Shown one piece after another: positions 55,001-64,000 of a stretch of 64,000 bases of DNA; positions within the stretch are counted from its first letter, which is position 1, and each line of letters starts with the position of its first letter. The stretch is from Mermis nigrescens. Its lineage: Eukaryota; Nematoda; Enoplea; Mermithida; Mermithidae. The notes under the pieces are model-generated. The model ran no database searches. It saw nothing but the letters and a program-made list of their open reading frames with translations, and was not told the DNA's origin. The stretch covers positions 9,421,607-9,485,606 of the forward strand of contig JAVLUZ010000142.1 in assembly GCA_036768485.1 (NCBI GenBank). Reading direction: 5' to 3'. Position numbers and translations under genes: made by a program.

Positions 55001-58000
55001 CTGTCGAAGGGGTGCACGTCACAGCAAATAGCGTTTATGCACATCAATATTTAGCTTTTTCGGGAGGTGTAAAGTCAAAGATTGGGTGTGTTAAATGTGT
55101 TTCTGTCTTGCTTTTTTCAGCCAATTTCTCCGGCTATGAGTCTGAACATGATCTCAAGTCTAGAAATGTACCAGGAATCAAATATGATACGCCAGTTGGG
55201 AGCGTTTGTTTACATTCATCGGCGGTGTAAAGTGGTTTACGTTTAATATCCATTTGTCTTCAGGCCATTGTAAGGACTTAATTTTTTCATAAATGTAGAT
55301 CGTAATATCAGTGTAATATCATAATTACAGATCTGACTAAAATCTTCTTTACACTCTCTTGTTGCGTAAAATTAACACTACGAATTAACTCTAGTTCTAG
55401 AGCCTCACGGAAGCTTAAATGTTCTACGTAAAGTAAGGATTACGAATCTGACTGTTTTTCCCTACACCCAGTAGTTGTGTAAAGTTTTCACTATGCATTT
55501 ATTGTTAATGTGTAGTTACACTACACATTTATTTTACTTCCAGAGCGTTGAAAAACGTGAATTTTTAGGTTCCGTAAGGTCAGAATTAAGAAACTGACTG
55601 TCTGTTTTCTTTACATCCAGTAGTTACGTAAAGTTAACACTGAAAATTGTATTGAGTTCCGGAGCGTTGCATAAGCTCAATTTATTTTTAAAATGTTTCA
55701 TGTAACGTCAGCATAACAAATCTGAGCGTAAAGCCGTATTTATACTCCAAGCAAGATCGCTTCGCAGAATGAAATTGCGTGTTTTTTTTCTAAAAATAGT
55801 GCGAAAATCGTGCGAATTGACGCATCGCGCCGTCCGTTTATACTTCCTGCTAAAAATCGTGCGATAATCGTCAAAATTCGTCGCATCGCGTGTTCGATTT
55901 ATACTTGCCGCGATTTCTCGCTAACTCGATTATCCTGCGAGAAATCTTGCAATTTTTTTCTTTGATTCTTGCGAACTATCGCACGATTTTTTTACCGCGC
56001 ATATTTTTGCTCATTTTCGTCCTCGCCGGACCTCGTTATAAATTCAAAACATTGTTGCACGAGATAAATGATCGAGTAGGTACGTATTTATGGTCGTGCG
56101 CGCATGCGTGTAAATGGTAATTGTTTGCGAATGGCATAAATATTTTGAAACATTTGTCAAAAAATCAAATCCCGTGTTTATTTAGTTAGTATAAAACATT
56201 TCTTTTGTCCAGGCGGTAATTTTGAAGTAAATGACACGAATTAACTTCTTAATATTTTGTTTTGCTGTAAATTAATTTATCTACCCGCTAAAATTAGGGT
56301 ATTTCCATTACTTTTAATTGAAAAAATTATTATTTTCTCAACTGATTATTAATTATTTTTTTATTACTTTTTGATTCATGCATTAATTAATCTGTTAAAT
56401 TATTTTTCAACTCTTAATTTACATTTTTCAAATGTGTTACGATTCTTCATGACTAGAGGTTTAAAAAAATTTCATGAGTTTTTTATATTTTAATATTTTT
56501 TTCTTTTATTTTCCATTTTTTAGATAAAATAATGACGTAATTGCTTAATTGTACAGAGAAAAAATTAATAAATTTTTATCCCTGCGAGGAAAGAAATACG
56601 CGTGTATACGAAATTTTTGGAAGCACGTACTACCGTACGTACAATCAGATTCGTATTATGCGCCGCGCATGCATGTCGACCTGCGTCGATCAGCGGCGCA
56701 CATGCCAAATTTGACAGTTCAATTGAAAATGAGCGCAAAAAAGGACGCGAGTTCGCTTCAAAGCCCAATTTTGCGAATACGCGTCGGACGTCAATTCATT
56801 ACTAAAATTAGAAATATTTGGCATTTTTCGCGCAGGTGAGCGCGATGACGTATAAACGGAAATGCGATTTATCGCACGACTAAATTTCTCGCCTGAGCGA
56901 ATTGTTAAGCGATGCTAACTTCGCAGGAGTATAGACCGAAAAATCGCATCACGTATAATCCTGCGATTCGCGCGAACGATTATTCGCGCATTAGTATGAA
57001 TCGAATTCGCGTGCAATGTTCCATTCTGCGACAGGCGCGTAGCTGGCCGTGCTATTTTGGTGGAACCAACATCAATTTTTAGGGGTACTAAGCCCAAAAA
57101 TAGCACAAAATAACGTTTAACAAGTCTTATTTTTCAGATTTTTCTGAATTTGAGGGGGAGGGGGTCCGAACGCCCCATTCCCCCACAGATAGGTGCCTGT
57201 CCTGCGACTGCGATATTTCGCAAGTTCGGCGCGACGCGTGAAGTATAAACCAGGCTTAAGTGTTCCTTACACCCAATAGTTGCGAAATGTTTACGCTAAA
57301 AGCCTTTGATCAGTTTTAATGAGGTAAGGCCGTCTTGTTTAAAAAGGATAATGCTGATGTCCAGGATGAAATTTTTTTCCGCCTTCCTGTACTGCTGTCA
57401 TTATTGTGGCATGTTACCGTACGTGTTTACTGACTGATTTACTCAAATAATGCTAAATAAAAGTAGGGTACTAGCGAAGAAAAATGCTCCGATGGAACAA
57501 AACAAGGCGAATATACTTGGGATTGTGGATTATTAAGGATGTAAAAGGAGGGGAACGGGAAAAAGATATATACATATGTATATACCTAAAGTCGCAAAAT
57601 CTAAAATCAGACTTTTTCTAAGCAACTCAAAAACTCGAAGTATATTTTGCGGCCTCCGAAAAAGTGTAACCTTCTTTAAATAGTTTTCAATGCTTCGCAT
57701 AAGAGTGTGTAAACATAAATCTAAAATGTAAACTTTTTGGAAATGGCTTGAAAGTTGCAACGCCGACTTACTTCGTATCACGATTGCTGCAACTGTACGT
57801 GAAGGTGTTTTATTTTGTTATCAAAATCATTAAAGCGAGCAAACCTGGCGTCAGGTGATTAGTGCACACAATCGTTGCGGGCATGCAAGTGTACCTATGT
57901 ACACGTAGTCCGTTTCACGTAAGCTTACGCGTTTCCTATTGCTTTAAACCAACAATTTCTCTGAATGCATCGATGTTTGCGATTTCATTCAATTGACTTG

Positions 58001-60927
58001 CGAAGCCGCTCTTAGTTACTCCATGTAATTACCCATACCTATGTACGGTATAGCTAACTTGCTGCTTTTTTTAATCGTTTTTTGGTTCGATGCTTTATTT
58101 CGATCGGCATGCCGCAAAATATACTTCGATTTCTTGCGTTGCTAAGAAAAAGTCTGATTTTTAACAGATTTTGCGACTTTAGGTATAAAAGGTAGCTTTT
58201 TCCTAGTCCGCTCCTTTCACATCCTCAATGACCCACAATCCCAAGTGGGCACGTATACCGGATTTTATTTCGAGGGGGAGGGACGAAAATTTCGAGGCCA
58301 GATATCTCGAGAATCATTGGGAGATGGGCAAAGGGCGAACATAAAGGCATTTTTAAGCGTATCTCGACGAGCTCTATGCAATGATAAAGAAAAATTTCGA
58401 GGAAAAATTGCAGAAACTTTCACTTTATTTCTTACTCCATATTATACAAATATATTGTTTAAATGAATTACACAACCACGCCTGGGAAATGCCTCGATAT
58501 CGGCCCATCACCAGGACGGGCCGAACGAAAAGTAAGACGGGGAGAAGGGGTAACTTGGACGGGGCTATGTTTTGTACAGGTAGAAAATTTTTGGAGATAA
58601 TTTAAGGAAATGCTAGACACAGTATATCATGATCAGTTTGCAAAACATGCACAGGAACCATCTTATTACACCGTTCGACACCTTTTCAATGGATGGACCC
58701 ACCTTTCTTGAGTGACTGCCCCACTGATTAAGCTGAACGACCCACCTTTTTTCAGGGACAGACCTACCTTTTTCAGGGTCTAGGGACCCACCCACCCTTT
58801 TGGCTAGAAGTTGGACGGGGCGAACCGTCGGCCATTGCCCAGGTATGTACGCAACTGATTTCTCATCATTCAATCGATAAATAATTTCCCAGCGTCTGTC
58901 TTTGTATCTAATCTTTGTGATTAACGAAGAAAAAGAAGCTAAAAAGCTGTTTTGGTGGTGTTTCGGACCTATGTACTTCGAGAATTTTTCATCTTTCCCT
59001 GCGGGATACCCATGAGTGTTTCAAAAATTATTTTTCATTACCCGAGGGGGGGGCGGCCGCCCCCCCCCTAAATACGAGCCTGATCCCAACTATGTTCGTC
59101 TTTTTTGTTCCATTGGAGCATTTTCCCTTGCTATTCATATTTAGTTGGGTAGATTAGTAGATGAATCCTTTTTGTCAAAACTTCTAAAAACCACAGGAAA
59201 AGGGCATGAAAAATGAATTTTTCTCGACAAATTCAGTGAATGAGTTATGTAAATTTATTTCAGTTTTGGGGAAAATGGTAGGGAAGGTAGAGGCGAATAC
59301 ATTTATATTTATATTTTTGCCCGACGTTGACCGGACGAGAAAGGCGAAAAGCTCAGTTTTTGGGGAGATGAGGTGAACCCGAATCCCATTTTAATGCATA
59401 GTAAAACATAGCCGCGCACCAAATAGGGTCCGTTGTTGCTCTCGGAGATTCAAACGAATCGGCACCCGTTGGCGAGGGACCAAAAAATTTATAGAAAAAA
59501 CTACAAAAATGGTAGAAGAAAAGGGTGAAAATTATATTTTTTACCCAAAATCATCGTCAACGTCCAAGCGCAAGTTTTGGTCAAAATCTTGGACAAATTT
59601 ACAACCTTCGTTGAAATTTCGAATCGTCGGTTCGATCGAAGAGCTATAATAGTCATTAGGAGACGGAGAGCTGCGAAAAATAGAAAATAGATTCAACTTT
59701 TATTTTTTTCATTTCAAAAATTTAGCTAAATATTTTATTGAAATTATAACAAAAACCGATAAGGAAAAAATCGAATCAATACAACGTTGAAGAAAGGTAA
59801 TAATCGGTGAATTTAAGATAAAAATTCAAATAGATTAATCGAAAAATTAATTGACCGAATTTAGCGGAGATTTCAATAAGCGAATTATTTGAAAAAATCT
59901 TATTCGTTGTTCGAGTAAATCCGGTGAATAATTACTCATATCACCGAACGTATCGAATTAATATAAGATACGGCGATTTAAATAAATAGAAATGATTAAT
60001 TGAAAAAATGCGAAAAGCCAATATTAAGAAGATCGCGATAAAAATGAATCGAAAAATAAATGAAAACATTAGAGCTTAAAATTGAAATAAAAATAAACTG
60101 GCGCGATACGTATATTCAGTGTTGGATAAATTATCAATTATGTACCTAATAATTGAAAAAGTTAAAATGTTAGATGTAATAAAGCGGAATAGAACTAAAA
60201 AAACAAATTGAAAAAATTACCGCATTTGAATGCTCGAATGAGTATTTTTTTCGTGTTCCGTTTTAGCGAAGACCGGTTCGCGTTCCTTCGAAAGATTATT
60301 ATTCTCCGTCAATTCTGGCCCCTCTCCGATTTTCCAGTTCGTAACAAAGAGCGTGGTAGCGTTTTCGCTCGCTCGGGGTCAAAGTTGATTTATTTTTCAG
60401 CCTCGACATTTCTTCCTTCATCAGAAGTTCGACCTAGAATACGAAGTAACGATTATATAAATAAATTTAATTCGTAAAGCGAGATAAATGATAAATAAAT
60501 ATAATTATCAATTACAAATAAAATAACTTGAAACGAAATGCGCGAAAACGTATAAAAATAAGCAAATAAATGACTATACGCAGGCACGTAGCTGTGGGGA
60601 GGAATGGGGGGTCCGAGCTCCCCCAAAATTCAGAAAAAAACGGAAAAATAGGTTTTTCACGCGTTATTATGTGCTATTTCTGGCTTAGACTCCCCAAAAT
60701 TTGTGTTGCCCCCCCAAATAGGAGGGCCAGCGACGTGCCTGACTATATGTACTTACGTCCGCGCGCGCGATGAAAAACTCCCTTAAAACGAGACCCATCG
60801 TAAAAAAAATTGTTCGTAATACTTCGTCTCCAATTTCTTTCTCCAATTCCTCTTCGGAAGTGTAGCTTTTGGAAAAATGCGGCGGAGGCGGGGGCGAAAC
60901 GACCGGTCTTACCGTAGAAGCGTACGC
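51894..60927 (-). CDS. cno: canoe/afadin gene, 3' part (last exons, opposite strand)
   Basis: Minus-strand continuation of canoe: the second copy of exon 23 (60,823-60,927), a coiled-coil exon (60,302-60,433), an acidic exon (59,545-59,670), the VIGAQEVYRDPR exon (52,997-53,156) and the terminal exon with stop (51,894-52,022). Phases agree at every junction except the 3' end of the coiled-coil exon. The + strand copy lacks these exons and the minus copy begins with duplicates of exons 20-23. The two halves are therefore best explained as one gene split over contigs in opposite orientation. What else: a genuine inverted partial duplication. Confidence 0.85.
52023..52996 (-). other. canoe penultimate intron (minus strand)
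   Basis: 974 bp, AT-rich, containing a repeat with gggatgcaacggg at 52,361 and a ccggaccagatattcg/gaatccgttccatct edge near 52,835 (about 470 bp). Confidence 0.65.
52997..53156 (-). CDS. cno: canoe exon with VIGAQEVYRDPR motif
   Basis: Minus strand, 160 nt, acceptor aaaatatag, donor atc|gtaagc, phase 2 in and 0 out. It encodes FASPQSQTKYIYDENSEETT, then ARVIGAQEVYRDPRQERLRN and LQKSSHSFI. The first part corresponds to afadin LSPDSLFTAKFVAYNEEEEE. I remember the VIGAQEVY-DPR motif from invertebrate canoe tails (from memory, not searched). An overlapping + strand frame of 75 codons is a shadow. Confidence 0.9.
53480..53711. mobile_element. H-family MITE
   Basis: Begins catacctgggc, ends gccgcctacctatg. 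Flanks catagagc and catatagc agree at seven of eight. Confidence 0.8.
54761..54834. repeat. Exact 37-bp tandem duplication
   Basis: The unit starting aagttttccacatacaaacg occurs twice back to back without a mismatch, so it is very recent. Confidence 0.95.
55320..55732. repeat. Diverged tandem units of about 115-145 bp
   Basis: Anchors (a)atctgact ... cccagtagttgtgtaaagt recur near 55,333, 55,447 and 55,593. A fourth unit begins at 55,719, is interrupted by the TIR element and resumes at 57,258 (ttccttacacccaatagttg). Confidence 0.7.
55733..57255. mobile_element. TIR element with GCC..TTTATACT ends, inside tandem repeat
   Basis: Left gccgtatttatactcc; right gaagtataaaccaggc. These are inverted repeats of about 16 bp. 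Near both ends the word TTTATACT with cgcg-rich neighbours recurs in both orientations. It carries an X MITE (57,032). Overlapping frames on both strands at 56.55-56.84 kb match nothing I know. Superfamily not assigned. Confidence 0.6.
57032..57199. mobile_element. X-family MITE, 8-bp TSD
   Basis: Begins caggcgcgtagctgg, ends cacagataggtgcctg; flanks ttctgcga and tcctgcga agree at seven of eight. Confidence 0.83.
57480..59135. mobile_element. Foldback element with arms of about 200 bp, interrupted
   Basis: The left arm (about 57,485-57,690; aatgctccgatggaacaaaa, cttgggattgtgg) is the reverse complement of 58,060-58,248 (ccacaatcccaagtg) plus 59,092-59,130 (ttgttccattggagcattt). The right arm is split by about 840 bp of other repeat (58,250-59,090). 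Relative at 1.64-2.23 kb. Confidence 0.65.
59545..59670 (-). CDS. cno: canoe acidic exon
   Basis: Minus strand, 126 nt, acceptor tttttcgcag, donor ttgg|gtaaaa, phase 2 in and 2 out. SPSPNDYYSSSIEPTIRNFN and VQDFDQNLRLDVDDDFG. No specific family motif, but its outgoing phase joins the VIGAQEVY exon exactly, giving DDDFG-FASPQ, and one frame only is open between good splice sites. Confidence 0.78.
59671..60301 (-). other. canoe intron between coiled-coil and acidic exons
   Basis: 631 bp of very AT-rich sequence. A small exon linking the two neighbours could hide here but none was found. Confidence 0.6.
60302..60433 (-). CDS. cno: canoe coiled-coil exon, 3' edge unresolved
   Basis: Minus strand, acceptor gtattctag, phase 0 in. 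VELLMKEEMSRLKNKSTLTP and SERKRYHALCYELENRRGAR match afadin VDMLSKEIQELQSKPDRSAE and ESDRLRKLMLEWQFQKRLQE, the helical segment of the tail. The frame reaches TAA at 60,299-60,301. There is no in-frame GT that gives the phase 2 needed by the next exon, so the true edge lies inside the last few codons, or the exon ends a short isoform. Confidence 0.85.
60434..60822 (-). other. canoe intron with shared X insertion
   Basis: 389 bp, including the X element at 60,581-60,741. Corresponds to the sequence after 41,227 in arm 1. Confidence 0.8.
60581..60741. mobile_element. X-family MITE, shared between arms
   Basis: Begins caggcacgtagctgtgg, ends cagcgacgtgcctg. Flanks actatacg and actatatg agree at seven of eight and are the reverse complement of the catatagt target in arm 1. 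Confidence 0.88.
60823..60927 (-). CDS. cno: canoe exon 23, second copy
   Basis: Minus strand, 35 codons, same acceptor and donor as 41,123-41,227, one substitution Q to E (SEEELEKEIGDE). Intact. Leads in phase into the coiled-coil exon at 60,433. Confidence 0.9.
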
Positions 60928-61448
60928 CTAAAATTTGTTCGTATTAAGCTACGGAATGCCCAAAGTCGAATAGCGCAAAAACGCGCTACGCGCTCGATCG
61001 AAACCGGCGTAAAAGTTAAACTTTAGATCACCCGAAACAACAAATAATATATATACCTACCGACCGAGGAAGCGTCGTCGCGGATTTACGCCTTATTACG
61101 ACGTATAAGCCTTTTAAACGGCGCCGATCGCATCGCGATCGGAAAGTCGAACTAAACCGCCTTTAAATTTATCGCCTTACAACTTCAAAATTACCTCCAT
61201 CAAATTATAAATTCCATACGTATACGTTAACAAAAAATCGCTTAGTTATAATCTTAAGCCGACATTAAATGTCGTAATAATTTCGAGCGAAAAGTTTACA
61301 CCTCCAGCGAGATCTAAAAAACTGAGTCGAGATTCGCGTACGGTACGCGAGGATAAAGGACCAGCAAATTTACGCGTACGTATTCGTGCGCCGAAATGAG
61401 AAAAAATAAAAAGCGTAAAGGCGGCCAAATGCGAATTAAACGTCTTAC
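60928..61448 (-). other. Second copy of canoe intron 22
   Basis: Conserved with 40,696-41,122 apart from an extra stretch at about 61,325-61,425 next to the exon 22 donor. Confidence 0.75.
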
Positions 61449-61736
61449 CGTATCCCCGGCGGGAAAAATTTGATTCGATTGCAGATCGGGCGTCGAGGAA
61501 CAAGCGGCGGTTATATCGGCGTTATACTTAATAGGCTGCTCGTTGGTATCGCTACGCGTCACGCTGCGGCTCATTGGCGCGAAGCCGTAAGTTTGACGAT
61601 CCGAAGCGGCTTTATAATCCGGGATAGAACGACGCGATTTCGATTCGTTGGGAACTTCGGGCGCGATCCCAATCTGACGCGAAGGGGCTAGCGATTCGTC
61701 GACGTTCGCGGGCTTTAAACAAAAATTGGGCGTAAA
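61449..61736 (-). CDS. cno: canoe exon 22, second copy
   Basis: Minus strand, 96 codons, same length, frame and splice sites as 40,408-40,695. Changes include S/C, D/E twice, H/D and L/F. Intact. A 73-codon + strand frame is an antisense shadow, present also at arm 1. Confidence 0.9.
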
Positions 61737-61997
61737 CTGGATTGTAAACAAAGAAAAATTTCGATACAGAAGACGGTCGTAGAAAAGTTTACGCGCGCGT
61801 ATCGAATTCCGATACGGTCTGATTAAAAAGACGTCGAACGCGCGAATCGAGTTAAGCGCGAAGCGAATGAGTCTAAAGTTGGGCTTCGACGAGAACGCCG
61901 CAACAACGCGGAATCGGAATAACTTATAATTTGCGGATCAACCATTTATAATGGGTCTTCCGTCAAAATGTCGTACGGTAGAAAATAACTCACTAAC

Positions 61998-62196
61998 CCC
62001 CGAATCGCGAGAATCGCCAAAACTGAGTTGGTGCCGATTTTGGGACCTCGATTCGGATACGGGCTCGTTTTGTCCATTTCGCTGATGGGCCGGCGGCGAA
62101 TTATGGACCGGACGAGGCATTTTTGGCAAGTTGCCAACGTGATCGTCGCCGCGGTAACCCGACGAAGGCATGTTGACGAAAACGTTGATCGTCGAC
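61998..62196 (-). pseudogene. cno: canoe exon 21, second copy, frameshifted
   Basis: Minus strand, same acceptor (cgacag) and donor (ggg|gttagt) as 39,888-40,094, but 199 nt instead of 207. A 9-bp in-frame deletion removes three codons, and one extra base near the 5' end (after cgtcaa) shifts the frame. The original protein continues only in the neighbouring frame (PSSGYRGDDHVGNLPKMPRP). Either a real lesion or a consensus error. Confidence 0.85.
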
Positions 62197-62982
62197 CTGT
62201 CGATTCAACGTTTTAATTAATATTTCGGTAGAGCGGAAGCGCGGATAAAAAATAAATAAATACGTATAGTTTTGAATGAAATATCGGAGTGTCCGGAAAA
62301 AAAACGCATTTTTATTTTTTAATAACTTTTTTATTACTCGAGCAAAGTTGATGAACCTCGCCACGAATCACCCGATATCGCCAACCTCGCGTTAAGAGTT
62401 CATCGTCGTACTATACGCGTCGCTGATACTACGGAGCAAATTCATCAGTGCGCCTTAAACTAGATCCGAGACACCAAATTTCGTCTAGATGAAGCTCAGC
62501 GCACTGGCGGATTTAGAGGGTAGCGGGGGTGGGCGACCCCCCCCCGTCGTCAAAATATATTTGGGCGCAATGAACAATAAATATGTAGTTTTTGATAATT
62601 TTAGCCATTTTAATAATATTTTTTAAAATTTTCCGGCGTTCCGCGCCGGGATATTACCCGTTAATGACATTTGCCGACTCTCTTGGCGTTCTAAAACACT
62701 AAAACTTACGTCAGAGGAATAGTTTTTGTACAAAACAATGATTTTTTACCTCCGGCGATTTGTGCCGATTTCTGCATTGATTTTGCGAGTTTTTTAACAA
62801 CAAAAAACTTTGGAAAAGTTCGCATTTTTTTACCGTTTTGCGTCAGAAATAATTTTGCATATTGAAACACGGCGAAAAACCGGCACTTTGAGCATAATAT
62901 ACAAATTTTGGGAAAATGTTTGACGCTTCTAGGAAAATTTTGGGTTCCGCCCACCCCGGTCAGAAAATCCTGGATGCGTCAC
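62197..62982 (-). other. Second copy of canoe intron 20 with E element, lacking X
   Basis: Matches 38,905-39,887 without the X MITE. The E element spans about 62,503-62,985 and has lost a few bases. Confidence 0.8.
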
Positions 62983-63111
62983 TGGCTCAGTGCCGTACAA
63001 ATTTACGTAATCGTTGTTTGAGTTTGTTCGGGTAGCTCGAGTAGTGATATTTGAATGAGAAAAATATTAGAATGGCGCTGAAAGCAGAATTTCGGATTTA
63101 GAGTTGTTCAC
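62983..63111 (-). pseudogene. cno: canoe exon 20, second copy, 5' end deleted
   Basis: Minus strand. The end of the exon is preserved (RATRTNSNNDYVNLYGTEP). A one-base deletion lies further 5', and the exon start with its acceptor is gone: homology jumps at a 3-bp microhomology (gtg) to the F1 fragment. Relative to arm 1, 351 bp (38,422-38,772) are missing. Confidence 0.7.
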
Positions 63112-64000
63112 TACGATATGGTACGGTAGCGATTCGAGTGTGGTAAAAGAGTGCTTTTCGACTTTTGGCAGCGTATTTTAACGAATTTCTGGGTTTCTGA
63201 CGCCAAAAATGACCGAAATGTGTCTCAAAAGGGCGCCAAGCGCCGAAAAAGTTGAAATTTTTCCTTTCTAAATGCAAATTCTGCCATTATAAAGATAAAT
63301 AAGACGGACAATTACTCGTTTCGGCGAGAAATGCCGAAATTTTTTTTAAATCTTACAGTTTTTGTCTTCCCAGTTTTTACAGTTTTTGTCTTCCCAAAAA
63401 TATTTGTACACGTACGAAGACGGTCCCACAAAGACTTTGTACATCGGGAAAAATCTTTGCTGGGTACAAAAAAACCGCGTCAGCGGGTATGTTCTTTTTT
63501 CTTTTTTCTCTTTTCTTAGTATTTGACTTTTTATTTATCTATTTATTTATTCACTTATTTATTTTTCTCCTCATTTTTAAATTTTTTTATATTTTATTTT
63601 ATTATTATTTTATTTGTTTTGCTTTTTATACCGTATTGATGACTTCTTACTATTGGTTAATACGGCGCCAAACAACTAGCACCGGACGATATACGGTAAT
63701 TAATTGTAAGCATATTTAGAGTATAGCTGTGCCATAAACTGTCAAAAATTATTTTTATAATTTTCGAATTTTCGTAAGGTTTCGACTAAAAACAAAATGT
63801 GTCCTTTTTTAGCGAACGCCTTGCATGTAACGCGGCAACACAACGACATTGATCCAAACGAATACGATAGGTATTTTCGCACTACGTTTCCGTCCTATCT
63901 TGATCATAAATTTAATGTTTAAAAAATAAAATGTATGTATGAAAAAGAACTAAGTTACGCTACGTTATACAATAAATTTACCGGTAAATAATAGTATTCC
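63112..64000 (-). other. Second copy of canoe intron 19, running off the window
   Basis: F1 fragment (63,112-63,480) followed by AT-rich sequence matching 37,611-38,120 in reverse complement up to the last base of the window. Confidence 0.8.

Larger units (their letters stand above)
53157..59544 (-). other. Long canoe intron (minus strand), 6.4 kb
   Basis: Holds an H element (53,480-53,711), a family of GTGTAAAGT-bearing tandem units (54.0-55.73 kb, resuming at 57.26 kb) split by a TIR element (55,733-57,255), a foldback element (about 57,480-59,135) with another repeat inside, and an exact 37-bp tandem duplication at 54,761-54,834. No exon recognised. Confidence 0.65.
60573..64000 (-). repeat. 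Arm 2 of large inverted repeat
   Basis: Reverse complement of 37.6-41.3 kb (plus the X element ends of 41,307-44,622). Shares exons 20-23, introns, and the E, F1 and X insertions. Differs by the missing X at 39,555, the missing Y/Z stack, a 351-bp deletion at exon 20 and scattered substitutions. Continues beyond the window. Confidence 0.92.

Noticed and set aside
56549..56839. Overlapping frames (96 codons +, 67 minus) inside the TIR element as a transposase
   Set aside because: No DDE/D-type or zinc-finger pattern visible, and open on both strands because of CG-rich palindromic composition.
61470..61691. 73-codon + strand frame, also found antisense at 40,453-40,674
   Set aside because: Conserved in both arms only because it lies opposite canoe exon 22; no start context or homology.
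63489..63719. Hydrophobic 76-codon frame (FFFLFSLFLVF...) as a membrane peptide
   Set aside because: Translation of T-rich intron sequence; the same DNA in arm 1 (inverse) is plainly intron 19.

Overview
This is invertebrate nuclear DNA. It holds no operons; it has long introns, GT-AG splice signals and dense transposon remnants. From conserved protein motifs I can read one large gene almost end to end: the orthologue of afadin (vertebrate AFDN) / canoe (Drosophila cno), the actin-binding scaffold of adherens junctions that binds Ras/Rap GTPases. Exon sequences resemble arthropod and vertebrate afadins about equally by eye. I infer an invertebrate, possibly an arthropod, and cannot name the species.

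Layout. From 2,922 to 41,227 on the + strand lie 23 proposed coding exons whose splice phases chain without a break. They encode about 1,448 residues in the order RA1, basic linker, RA2, FHA, DIL, PDZ, then a Pro/Ser/Asn-rich tail. Introns run from about 260 bp to 6.4 kb. A run of exactly 100 N at 44,634-44,733 marks a scaffold join. Beyond it the 3' exons of the same gene (coiled-coil segment, acidic segment, conserved C-terminal tail with stop) lie on the MINUS strand between 60,433 and 51,894. The segment 37.6-44.6 kb is present again in reverse complement at 60.57-64.0 kb, running off the window end. The simplest reading is that the second contig (44,734 to beyond 64,000) is placed backwards and overlaps the first contig as a second, uncollapsed haplotype. 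Flipped, it completes canoe. It also carries the first exon of a TYW3-like gene (wybutosine synthesis in tRNA-Phe) downstream of canoe on the same strand, cut by the contig edge.

Introns and flanks are packed with non-autonomous DNA transposons. At least six terminal-repeat families begin CA and end TG, and for many copies I could find the 8-bp target-site duplication typical of the hAT superfamily. They are often nested; the best case is an X>Y>Z>H stack at 41.3-44.6 kb. Several otherwise unrelated families carry a short perfect hairpin of the form GGCGC-GAA-GCGCC. A group of families shares the end CAGTGATCGRCC followed by different short GC-rich palindromic arrays. There are also foldback elements, a (TTA)n microsatellite, a degenerate CAAC-type tract and minisatellites.

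Limits. All calls come from reading the sequence and remembering protein families. No alignment or search was run. Exon boundaries are inferred from splice consensus, phase and homology. I found no RNA gene, CRISPR array or bacterial-type feature.
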